Below are positions 1-6,546 of a stretch of 6,546 bases of DNA, piece after piece. The DNA comes from an uncultured Verrucomicrobiota bacterium (lineage in GTDB: Bacteria > Verrucomicrobiota > Kiritimatiellia > CAIVKH01). How positions within the stretch are numbered: the stretch's first letter is position 1; every line of letters begins with the position of its first letter. The stretch covers positions 1-6,546 of the forward strand of contig CALBHI010000064.1 in assembly GCA_937894535.1 (NCBI GenBank), in the 5' to 3' direction. The notes below the pieces were generated by a model. That model was not told the origin of the DNA. It was given only the letters and a program-made list of their open reading frames with translations, and ran no database searches. The position numbers and the translations under genes are program-made.

Positions 1-477
1 GAGGGGGAAGGCGCAGAGGATGCAGCACACCGTGGTGCCGAGGGCCAGCTTGAAGCTGCGCCAGAGGATCTTCGGGTAGAGGGGATTGAAGCCGAGTCGC
101 CCGTAGCCGAAGAAACGTTTGTAGTTGTCGAGGGTGAAGGCCGAGGTGGTGACGCCCTTGACCTCCTTGGCCTTGAAAGCCTCGAGGCTGCCGGTGGCCT
201 GGTATTCCTTGAGGGCATTGTTGGTCACGAAGCCCATCACGCCCATGACCAGCAGCGGGATGAGCAGGAAAAAGGTGACCCACGCGATGCCGGGGCCGCT
301 GGTGATGGCCGAGCGAATGACGTGGTCGCGCGCGGTGAGGCGCTCGCCAAATTCGATCTCGCCGCGCGGACGCACCCGTTCGACCGCGCGGGCGCCGCGC
401 TGGGCATGGCGGGACAGGATCACCGTGGCCAATACGACCACCGCAATCAGGCCCGCTATGACGATGAGGCCTTCCAT
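1..477 (-). CDS. potB: PotB-like ABC transporter permease, N-terminal part (runs off left edge)
   Basis: Inner-membrane permease of a spermidine/putrescine-type ABC importer; the first 159 residues are visible. Residues 3-22 form a hydrophobic helix, followed by a basic and acidic linker (about 23-60) and a second membrane helix at about 63-84 (IAWVTFFLLIPLLVMGVMGF). The FTLDNYKRFF stretch (114-123) and the ILWRSFKLALGTTVCCILCA region (137-156) are typical of the PotB/PotH family, where the second begins the permease domain proper. The extra N-terminal helix and linker are longer than in short PotB proteins. The ATG at 477 is 28 bp after the PotA stop and has AAGGA (493-489) 11 nt upstream, so the two genes are very probably co-transcribed and the product partners that ATPase. 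The substrate is inferred from family only. The C-terminal part with the EAA loop that contacts the ATPase is outside the window. Confidence 0.85.
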   Translation of the reverse strand, partial: MEGLIVIAGLIAVVVLATVILSRHAQRGARAVERVRPRGEIEFGERLTARDHVIRSAITSGPGIAWVTFFLLIPLLVMGVMGFVTNNALKEYQATGSLEAFKAKEVKGVTTSAFTLDNYKRFFGYGRLGFNPLYPKILWRSFKLALGTTVCCILCAFPL

Positions 478-505
478 TCGGCGAGGTTTCCTTTGCTTTC
501 GAACG

Positions 506-1609
506 TCAGTCGTCCAATACGATCAGCCCGGCGGGCGGCAGGTAGGCGAGGGCCTCCTGTCCGATGTCGTAGCCTTGGGATCCGACCTTGGCGTTCATCA
601 GTTCGGCGGATAATTTCTGCGGTCCTGCATCGAGGTCGTAGTGGGTCTCCGAACCGATGTACATCAATTGCTGGACCTTGACCGGAATGCGGTTTTCGCC
701 GGGGCCTTCGCTGCGCGCGAGCAGGGCGACCTTCTCCGGGCGGATGGCGACGTGAAAGGTGGGATTGGCACAGGCCGGGGAGCGCTGGTTCGAGCCGTCG
801 ATGCGCAACGGGCCGAGCTTGGTTTCGACCAGGATGTCCTTGCCGGCGCGGCTGGTCACCCGCGCCTCGAGCAGATTCACCGAACCGAGGAACTGGCCGA
901 CGAAGCGGGTGCGCGGATGCTCGTACAATTCCTCGGCATCGCCGAGTTGTTCGATCTTGCCGGCGCGCATCACCGCGATGCGATCGCTCATCACCAGGGC
1001 CTCCTCCTGGTCGTGGGTCACGCAAATGAAGGTGATGCCGAGGCGGCGCTGGAGGGTCAGCAGTTCGACCTGCAGTTCCTTGCGCAGTTTCAGGTCGAGC
1101 GCGCCCATCGGTTCGTCGAGCAGCAGCACCTGCGGTTCGTTGACAATGGCGCGGGCGAGGGCCACGCGCTGGCGTTGGCCGCCGGAGAGCTGCGAGGGTT
1201 TGCGGCCGGCGAACTGTGCGATCTGCACCATGTCCATGACCTTCTTGATGCGCGCCTCGGCTTCGGCCTTCGGGATCTTCTTCATGCGCAAGCCGAAGCC
1301 CACGTTTTCCTCGATGGTCATGTGCGGAAAGAGCGCATACGACTGGAAGACGGTGTTGACCGGGCGCTTGTGTGCGGGGATGTCCTCGGCATTCTGGCCG
1401 AGCAGGCGGATCGTTCCCGAGTCGGGGTAGTCGAGGCCGCCGATGGCGCGCAGCAAGGTGGTCTTGCCGCACCCACTGGGGCCGAGCAGCGAGAAGAACT
1501 CGCCCTGGCGGATGGTGAGGGAAACGGCATCGAGGGCGCGTGCCGAACCGAAGGTCCGGACGACCTCAATGGTCTCTACGGCGGGAACCGATTTATCCAT
1601 CGTCGCCAT
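506..1609 (-). CDS. potA: PotA-like polyamine ABC transporter ATP-binding protein
   Basis: Cytoplasmic ATPase that powers a polyamine-type ABC importer; 367 residues, normal for PotA/PotG. All nucleotide-binding motifs are present in order: Walker A GPSGCGKTT (43-51), Q-loop Gln 89 in VFQSYALFPHMT, signature LSGGQRQR (141-148), Walker B VLLLDEP (161-167), D-loop GALD (169-172) and H-loop His 199 in CVTHDQEEA. After about residue 240 comes a TOBE-type C-terminal domain (VAIRPEKVALL, then a MYIGSETHYDL stretch), which marks the PotA/MalK-like importer subfamily rather than an exporter. The ATG at 1609 is preferred over the internal ATG at 1600 because GGATGAGG lies just upstream (1621-1614). 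The gene follows the aminotransferase by 59 bp and precedes the permease by 28 bp. Polyamine specificity is by similarity; related importers carry other amines, opines or amino acids. Confidence 0.92.
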   Translation of the reverse strand: MATMDKSVPAVETIEVVRTFGSARALDAVSLTIRQGEFFSLLGPSGCGKTTLLRAIGGLDYPDSGTIRLLGQNAEDIPAHKRPVNTVFQSYALFPHMTIEENVGFGLRMKKIPKAEAEARIKKVMDMVQIAQFAGRKPSQLSGGQRQRVALARAIVNEPQVLLLDEPMGALDLKLRKELQVELLTLQRRLGITFICVTHDQEEALVMSDRIAVMRAGKIEQLGDAEELYEHPRTRFVGQFLGSVNLLEARVTSRAGKDILVETKLGPLRIDGSNQRSPACANPTFHVAIRPEKVALLARSEGPGENRIPVKVQQLMYIGSETHYDLDAGPQKLSAELMNAKVGSQGYDIGQEALAYLPPAGLIVLDD

Positions 1610-1613
1610 GATG

Positions 1614-1621
1614 CCTCATCC
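1614..1621 (-). promoter_or_regulatory. Ribosome binding site for the PotA-like gene
   Basis: On the minus strand GGATGAGG precedes the ATG at 1609, with GAGG four nucleotides from the start codon. It supports this start over the internal ATG nine bases downstream, which has no such site. Confidence 0.55.
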
Positions 1622-1626
1622 TACCA

Positions 1627-1641
1627 CGGTGCCGGGCACCG
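1627..1641 (-). repeat. GC-rich hairpin in the aminotransferase-potA gap
   Basis: Perfect inverted repeat CGGTGC-N3-GCACCG inside the 59 bp intercistronic gap, 17 bp upstream of the potA ATG. No T-run follows it on the minus strand, so it is not a standard intrinsic terminator. As RNA it could protect an mRNA end or tune the amount of PotA relative to the upstream enzyme. A DNA operator is also possible. The structure is seen directly; its role is inferred. Confidence 0.45.
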
Positions 1642-1668
1642 GTATATGGTTGTTTCATTCAAAATTCT

Positions 1669-3024
1669 TTAATCCGCGAGGATCGCCTCCACGCTTTCGC
1701 GGAATACATGGGTGTGCTGGTCGATATCCGCCGGCGTGGTCTGGGGGGCGATCAGGGCCATGTTGTGGAACGGGGTCATCAGGATGCCGCGGTTGAGCGC
1801 GCACAGGTGCATGTAGCGGTCGAGGTCGGCGTCGATGGCCGCAACCGCCTCGCCGCCGTTGCGCGGCGGGGTGGGGCGGAACCAGTATTCGGCGCGGCAG
1901 CCGAGCTGTTTGACGATCCAGGGGAGATGAAAGTCGCGGATGGCCGCGGCCACGCCGTCGGTGAAGCGGGTGGCCAGCGGGATGGTGACCTCGTAGGCGG
2001 CGGGGGTGAGGACGTCCTGGAGGGTGGCGCGGATCGCCGCGAGGGCGAGGGCGTTTCCGGAGAGGGTGCCGCCGATGCCTCCGGTGTCGGAGAGGTCGCG
2101 GTCGATCATCGCCTGCGCACGTTCCGCGACCGCTGCGCTCATGCCGTAGGCGGCGACCGGCATACCGCCGCCGATCGGTTTGCCGATGGTCAGGAAGTCG
2201 GGTTCGAGGCCGTGGGCCTGCGTGTAGCCGCCGGGTCCGGCGCAAATGGTATGGGTTTCGTCGATGACCAGCAACGTGCCGGTGCGCCGGGTCAGATCGC
2301 GGAGGGCGGCGTGGAAGCCGGGGTCGGGCAGCACGATGCCGATGTTGGTCAGCGCGGGTTCGGTCAGCACGCAGGCGACGTCGCGGTCGGCGAGGGCGCG
2401 CTCCAGCGCGGCGAGGTCGTTGAATTCGACGACCTTGGTGGTAACGGAGGGGTCGACCGGCGGACCGAGGTTGCCCGGGCGCGGGCCGACGGAGCCGTCC
2501 GGCTGGATCGTGGCGAAGGTTTCATCCACCGAACCGTGGTAACACCAGTTGAAGACGAGAATCTTCGGGCGGCCGGTGATGCGACGGGCGAGGCGGATGA
2601 CAAACCGGTTGGCGTCGGTCGCGGTCATCGCAATCTGCCAATAGGGCAATCCGAACCGGCGCGCCAGTTCCTCGCCGACCCAGACCGCGTCCTCGTTGGG
2701 CAGCATGAAGGTCAAGCCTTGCTCCAGTTGGCGGGCCATGGCGCGGATGGTCGGTTCCGGTGCATGGCCGGTCATTGCACCGGTGTCGCCGAGGCAGAAA
2801 TCGAGGTAGGTGTGACCGTCGATGTCGGTAAAGCGCGCGCCGCGGCCGTTGGCCACGAAGAGGGGGAAATCGCCGGCCCAGCGCACCATCCAGTGCATCG
2901 GCACGCCGGCGAGCAGGCTGCCTTTCGCCCGCTCGAACAGGGCCTGCGAGTCGGGATGTTCATGGACGAACCGTTCACGTTCGTCGGTCAGGCGCAGGGC
3001 GAGTCGTTGGCGATCCACTGGCAT
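1669..3024 (-). CDS. Class III PLP-dependent aminotransferase (glutamate-1-semialdehyde aminotransferase-like)
   Basis: Cytoplasmic pyridoxal-phosphate enzyme of fold type I, about 451 residues from the chosen start, usual for class III transaminases. Visible landmarks: the substrate-side N-terminal region ending GDTGAMTGH (79-87), the MTATDAN cofactor phosphate-binding segment (133-139, in place of the common SGTEA), NWCYHG (159-164) with the ring-stacking aromatic, VIDETH (253-258) whose Asp 255 should contact the pyridine nitrogen, and TIGKPIGGGMP (279-289) with Lys 282 as Schiff-base lysine. The C-terminal NRGILMTPFHN segment is like HemL relatives. It differs enough from HemL that heme synthesis is unlikely. 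It is the first gene of a unit with the PotA/PotB importer, so an imported amine or amino acid is a plausible substrate (inference). The start at 3024 has only a weak RBS; GTG codons at 3033 and 3099 are in frame, but the extra residues do not look like family sequence. Confidence 0.9.
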   Translation of the reverse strand: MPVDRQRLALRLTDERERFVHEHPDSQALFERAKGSLLAGVPMHWMVRWAGDFPLFVANGRGARFTDIDGHTYLDFCLGDTGAMTGHAPEPTIRAMARQLEQGLTFMLPNEDAVWVGEELARRFGLPYWQIAMTATDANRFVIRLARRITGRPKILVFNWCYHGSVDETFATIQPDGSVGPRPGNLGPPVDPSVTTKVVEFNDLAALERALADRDVACVLTEPALTNIGIVLPDPGFHAALRDLTRRTGTLLVIDETHTICAGPGGYTQAHGLEPDFLTIGKPIGGGMPVAAYGMSAAVAERAQAMIDRDLSDTGGIGGTLSGNALALAAIRATLQDVLTPAAYEVTIPLATRFTDGVAAAIRDFHLPWIVKQLGCRAEYWFRPTPPRNGGEAVAAIDADLDRYMHLCALNRGILMTPFHNMALIAPQTTPADIDQHTHVFRESVEAILAD

Positions 3025-3048
3025 GGCAATCACAAAACGGAATGTGGC

Positions 3049-3080
3049 AACCCGGTAACTGGGTTCAGCATAAAGTGCTG
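3049..3080. repeat. Two abutting palindromes upstream of the aminotransferase
   Basis: AACCC-N7-GGGTT (3049-3065) is followed with no gap by CAGCA-N5-TGCTG (3066-3080), 25-56 bp before the aminotransferase ATG. On the minus strand the second palindrome encloses a possible -10 (TATGCT), but no good -35 was found. They could be operator half-sites or, if transcription starts further upstream, two tandem leader hairpins. No role is proven. Confidence 0.4.
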
Positions 3081-3088
3081 TACGGCCA

Positions 3089-3099
3089 TGGGCGAACAC
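3089..3099. repeat. Direct repeat copy 1 (TGGGCGAACAC)
   Basis: Exact 11 bp match to 3220-3230, same orientation, in the divergent spacer on the aminotransferase side. It could be a regulator site shared by the two divergent genes. Confidence 0.4.
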
Positions 3100-3164
3100 A
3101 AAAGGCGGGGCTGTGAAAAAAAGCTTCTCGGCAGGTTTAACGTTTCGTCACACGGCGGCTTTCC

Positions 3165-3193
3165 TTGCCTCCCGCTTTTCCAGCGGGTATCTT
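3165..3193 (+). promoter_or_regulatory. Candidate sigma-70 promoter for the saccharopine dehydrogenase-like gene
   Basis: TTGCCT (3165-3170) and TATCTT (3188-3193) each match the sigma-70 consensus at four of six positions and are separated by the ideal 17 bp. Transcription would begin near 3200, giving a leader of about 60 nt before the ATG at 3259. The whole spacer is a palindrome, which suggests repression by a factor covering the promoter. Confidence 0.5.
3171..3187. promoter_or_regulatory. Palindromic operator candidate in the promoter spacer
   Basis: CCCGCT-N5-AGCGGG is a perfect 6 bp inverted repeat that fills exactly the 17 bp between the proposed -35 and -10 boxes. This size and placement suit a dimeric repressor of the GntR, TetR or MerR type, but no regulator gene is in the window, so the family is unknown. 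Confidence 0.42.
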
Positions 3194-3219
3194 CATGGTG
3201 TAGCCCGTCGATCCTCCGG

Positions 3220-3230
3220 TGGGCGAACAC
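3220..3230. repeat. Direct repeat copy 2 (TGGGCGAACAC)
   Basis: Second exact copy of the 11 bp word at 3089-3099, 131 bp away. Its end overlaps a small tandem, CACGCA at 3228-3233 and again at 3237-3242. It would lie in the 5' leader of the dehydrogenase-like mRNA if the proposed promoter is right. Confidence 0.4.
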
Positions 3231-3249
3231 GCAGTTCACGCAAACCCTC

Positions 3250-3255
3250 AGGTGA
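3250..3255 (+). promoter_or_regulatory. Ribosome binding site for the dehydrogenase-like gene
   Basis: AGGTGA pairs perfectly with the 5' part of the anti-Shine-Dalgarno sequence, for which a short spacing (three bases to the ATG at 3259) is normal. It fixes the start. Confidence 0.6.
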
Positions 3256-3258
3256 TTC

Positions 3259-4545
3259 ATGAAAGTCCTGGTGATCGGAGCGGGCGGCGTGGGGGCTTCG
3301 ATGGCTTCCATCGCGGAAACGCGCAACTTTTTTGATTCATTCATCCTGTCCGACCTGTCGCTGGCCCGGGCGCAGGATGCGATCGGGAAGCTCGATGATC
3401 CGGGCAGGTTTGTCGCTGAGCAGGTCGATGCCCGGGACGAGGCGGCGGTGAAGGCCTTGATCGAAAAGACGCGCGCCGACATCGTGGTTAACGCCTGCGA
3501 TCCGCGCATGAACAAGCCGATCTTCGATGCCGCGTTCGCCGCGAACTGCCACTACATCGACCTCGCGATGAACCTCAGCGAGCCGCACCCATCCAACCCC
3601 TACGGCGAAGTCGGTACCCCGCTCGGGCACGAACAACTCGCCGCCACCGATGCCTGGAAGGAGAAAGGATTGCTGGCGCTGGTCGGCATGGGCGTAGAGC
3701 CGGGGTTGAGCGATGTATTCGCCCGGTATGCGGCCGACAACCTGTTCGATACCATCGACGAAATCGGCGTGCGCGACGGATCGAACCTGTCGATCGACGG
3801 CCTCGACTTCGCCCCGACCTTCTCCATCTGGACCACCATCGAGGAATGCCTCAATCCGCCGCTGATTTGGGAGGCCGACCGGGGGCTGTTCACCACCGAG
3901 TGCTTCAGCGAACCGGAGGTTTTTCATTTCCCGGCCGGGATCGGTCCCTACGAATGCGTCAACGTGGAACACGAGGAAGTCGTGCTGATTCCCCGCGAAA
4001 TCCCCTGCAAACGCGTGACCTTCAAGTACAGCCTCGGCGCCGAGTTCATCGACTGGCTGAAGACCTTTGCCTACCTCGGCCTGGACAGCAAGGAGAAGAT
4101 CCGGGTCGGCGATGTCCGGGTCGCCCCCCGCGATGTGCTCGCCGCCGTACTGCCCAACCCGGCCAAACTCGGCCACCTCATGCACGGCAAGACCTGCGCC
4201 GGGACCTGGGTCAAGGGCACCTTCAACGGCAAGCCGCGCGAGGTGTACCTCTACCACGTCGCCGACAACGAGACGACCATGCGTGAGTACGGCTCGCAGG
4301 CCGTCTTGTGGCAAACCGCGGTCTGCCCGGTGGTTGCCCTCGAATTGCTCGCCCGCGGCGATTGGAAAGGCAGCGGGGTGCGCGGGGCCGAAGCCTTCGA
4401 TGCCGCCCCCTACCTGAACCTGCTCGGCGACTACGGCACCCACCATGGCATGGTCGAGATGGGCCCCGGCCTATGGCCCCGTCCCAAACCCACCGGGGAA
4501 CCTGGCTGGGATCGGCCGATCAAACGGGCCATCGTTCCTGGCTAA
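3259..4545 (+). CDS. Saccharopine dehydrogenase family NAD(P)-dependent oxidoreductase
   Basis: Probable soluble dehydrogenase of the saccharopine dehydrogenase / carboxynorspermidine synthase superfamily, 428 residues, which is usual for single-domain members. The N-terminal Rossmann fold has VLVIGAGGVG (3-12) as the dinucleotide-binding loop, an acidic residue (Asp 32) after the second strand, and ADIVVNACDP (73-82) with ANCHYIDLAMN (95-105), the conserved core of this family. GMGVEPGLSD (143-152) begins the catalytic domain, as the GFDPG-type motif does in relatives; the later EYGSQAVLWQTAV (343-355) closes back on the Rossmann domain. Family members make or oxidise secondary amines linking an amino acid and an aldehyde or oxo-acid. 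The divergent aminotransferase and polyamine-type transporter suggest a polyamine, lysine-like or opine-like substrate (inference). True carboxynorspermidine dehydrogenase motifs were not recognised. The ATG at 3259 has a clear RBS, and the stop is TAA. Confidence 0.9.
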   Translation: MKVLVIGAGGVGASMASIAETRNFFDSFILSDLSLARAQDAIGKLDDPGRFVAEQVDARDEAAVKALIEKTRADIVVNACDPRMNKPIFDAAFAANCHYIDLAMNLSEPHPSNPYGEVGTPLGHEQLAATDAWKEKGLLALVGMGVEPGLSDVFARYAADNLFDTIDEIGVRDGSNLSIDGLDFAPTFSIWTTIEECLNPPLIWEADRGLFTTECFSEPEVFHFPAGIGPYECVNVEHEEVVLIPREIPCKRVTFKYSLGAEFIDWLKTFAYLGLDSKEKIRVGDVRVAPRDVLAAVLPNPAKLGHLMHGKTCAGTWVKGTFNGKPREVYLYHVADNETTMREYGSQAVLWQTAVCPVVALELLARGDWKGSGVRGAEAFDAAPYLNLLGDYGTHHGMVEMGPGLWPRPKPTGEPGWDRPIKRAIVPG

Positions 4546-4572
4546 TCCATTCCCCGGCAAGCATTAGCGCGA

Positions 4573-4588
4573 CTGTCCAGTGTCTGGA
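4573..4588. repeat. Palindrome 1 with CTGTCCAGT word
   Basis: CTGTCCAGT (4573-4581) starts a palindrome TCCAG-N3-CTGGA (4576-4588), 28 bp after the dehydrogenase stop. No T-run follows, so a standard terminator is unlikely. It lies about 70-80 bp upstream of the proposed -10 at 4657, where a regulator could bind. Confidence 0.4.
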
Positions 4589-4604
4589 AAGCCTCCGTGA
4601 TCCC

Positions 4605-4621
4605 CTGTCCAGTCCTTGGAC
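4605..4621. repeat. Palindrome 2 with CTGTCCAGT word
   Basis: The same 9 bp word CTGTCCAGT recurs at 4605-4613, 32 bp (about three helical turns) after the first, and again starts a palindrome, GTCCA-N5-TGGAC (4607-4621). The two are on the same helical face just upstream of the ketosynthase promoter, as expected for a tandem operator. They may instead be weak 3' hairpins of the preceding mRNA. Confidence 0.4.
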
Positions 4622-4632
4622 GCGCCTACCTG

Positions 4633-4662
4633 TTACCTAACATTCATTTAAATTGATACAAT
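4633..4662 (+). promoter_or_regulatory. Extended -10 promoter candidate for the ketosynthase gene
   Basis: TACAAT (4657-4662) is preceded by TGA (4654-4656), making an extended TGN -10 element with five of six consensus bases. A weak -35 (TTACCT, 4633-4638) is 18 bp upstream. The surrounding DNA is the most AT-rich in the window. Transcription from about 4669 would give a leader of about 175 nt before the ketosynthase ATG. Confidence 0.5.
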
Positions 4663-4668
4663 CCGTTC

Positions 4669-4843
4669 GGTTGGGCTAGGATGGACCGCTTGGGACGGAA
4701 GTGTTTCCCCGGCTTGCCGGTTCGTCGGCATACAGGCCTCGCGGAACTGGTTATGGTTATTGGATGGCCGCCCTTTTCGCGGCGTTCGAACCGGAGGCGT
4801 GCAATCAGGGAAACCCGTGCCCTGCATAGGGAAGGAGTGGGCC
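4669..4843 (+). other. Long leader of the ketosynthase gene
   Basis: Non-coding stretch between the proposed start of transcription and the ATG at 4844. It contains a short perfect inverted repeat CCGG-CTTG-CCGG at 4709-4720. No known riboswitch or tRNA structure was recognised, and the reading frames through it do not look like protein. Confidence 0.3.
4832..4837 (+). promoter_or_regulatory. Ribosome binding site for the ketosynthase gene
   Basis: AAGGAG with a 6 nt spacer to the ATG at 4844 is close to an ideal Shine-Dalgarno site. It decides the start, because the reading frame itself is open to the right window edge. Confidence 0.75.

Positions 4844-6546
<1,703 letters not shown>

Noticed and set aside
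1627..1641. Intrinsic terminator between the aminotransferase and potA
   Set aside because: The stem is perfect but no T-run follows on the minus strand, and the genes look like one operon.
641..1672. Plus-strand open frame opposite potA
   Set aside because: Shadow of the ATPase gene; no domain, unusual composition, no RBS.
3022..3099. Upstream GTG start at 3099 for the aminotransferase
   Set aside because: The added 25 residues (MFAHGRTALYAEP...) do not resemble the family N-terminus and no RBS precedes the GTG. It cannot be excluded, because the RBS of the chosen ATG is also weak.
1708..3255. Long plus-strand open frame opposite the aminotransferase
   Set aside because: Its product is a Gly/Val/Ala/Arg-rich string with no domain, and it mirrors a clearly recognisable aminotransferase. 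Long antisense frames are common in GC-rich coding DNA.
3337..4446. Minus-strand open frame opposite the dehydrogenase-like gene
   Set aside because: Shadow frame with biased Gly/Val/Glu/Arg composition and no recognisable motif.
4783..4792. GTTCGAACC, like a tRNA T-loop
   Set aside because: The flanking bases do not form the T-stem, and there is no acceptor, anticodon or D-arm around it.

Overview
The window is GC-rich DNA with tightly packed genes, good Shine-Dalgarno sites and short intercistronic gaps. This suggests a Gram-negative bacterium, most likely a pseudomonadote, but the genus cannot be read from the sequence. No rRNA, tRNA, CRISPR array, insertion sequence or phage gene was found.

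Positions 1-3024 hold a leftward operon. In transcription order it contains a class III PLP-dependent aminotransferase (3024 to 1669), a PotA-type ABC ATPase (1609 to 506), and the N-terminal part of a PotB-type permease (477 to the left edge). The order transaminase-potA-potB suggests that a second permease and a periplasmic binding protein lie beyond the left edge. Positions 3259-4545 hold a divergent saccharopine-dehydrogenase-family oxidoreductase. Together these look like uptake and metabolism of an amine or polyamine-like compound: transporter, transaminase and NAD(P)-dependent dehydrogenase. The substrate cannot be fixed from sequence.

The 234 bp divergent spacer (3025-3258) is rich in possible regulatory sites. 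It has a rightward promoter whose whole 17 bp spacer is a palindrome, an 11 bp direct repeat, and two abutting palindromes near the aminotransferase start. A second spacer (4546-4843) has two short palindromes sharing a 9 bp direct repeat, an extended -10 promoter, and a leader of about 175 nt.

From 4844 to the right edge a single open frame begins as a ketosynthase (KS) of the multidomain PfaA/HglE type, as in polyunsaturated fatty acid or glycolipid synthases. The KS has its complete Cys-His-His triad. At about residue 496 (near 6330), where a KS-to-acyltransferase linker should continue, the reading frame changes without a frameshift into the middle of a LivF-type branched-chain amino acid ABC ATPase. 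That segment has the Q-loop and signature motif but no Walker A. This junction is the most unusual thing in the window. An assembly chimera or a deletion breakpoint is the likeliest reason; a natural fusion protein is less likely but not excluded.
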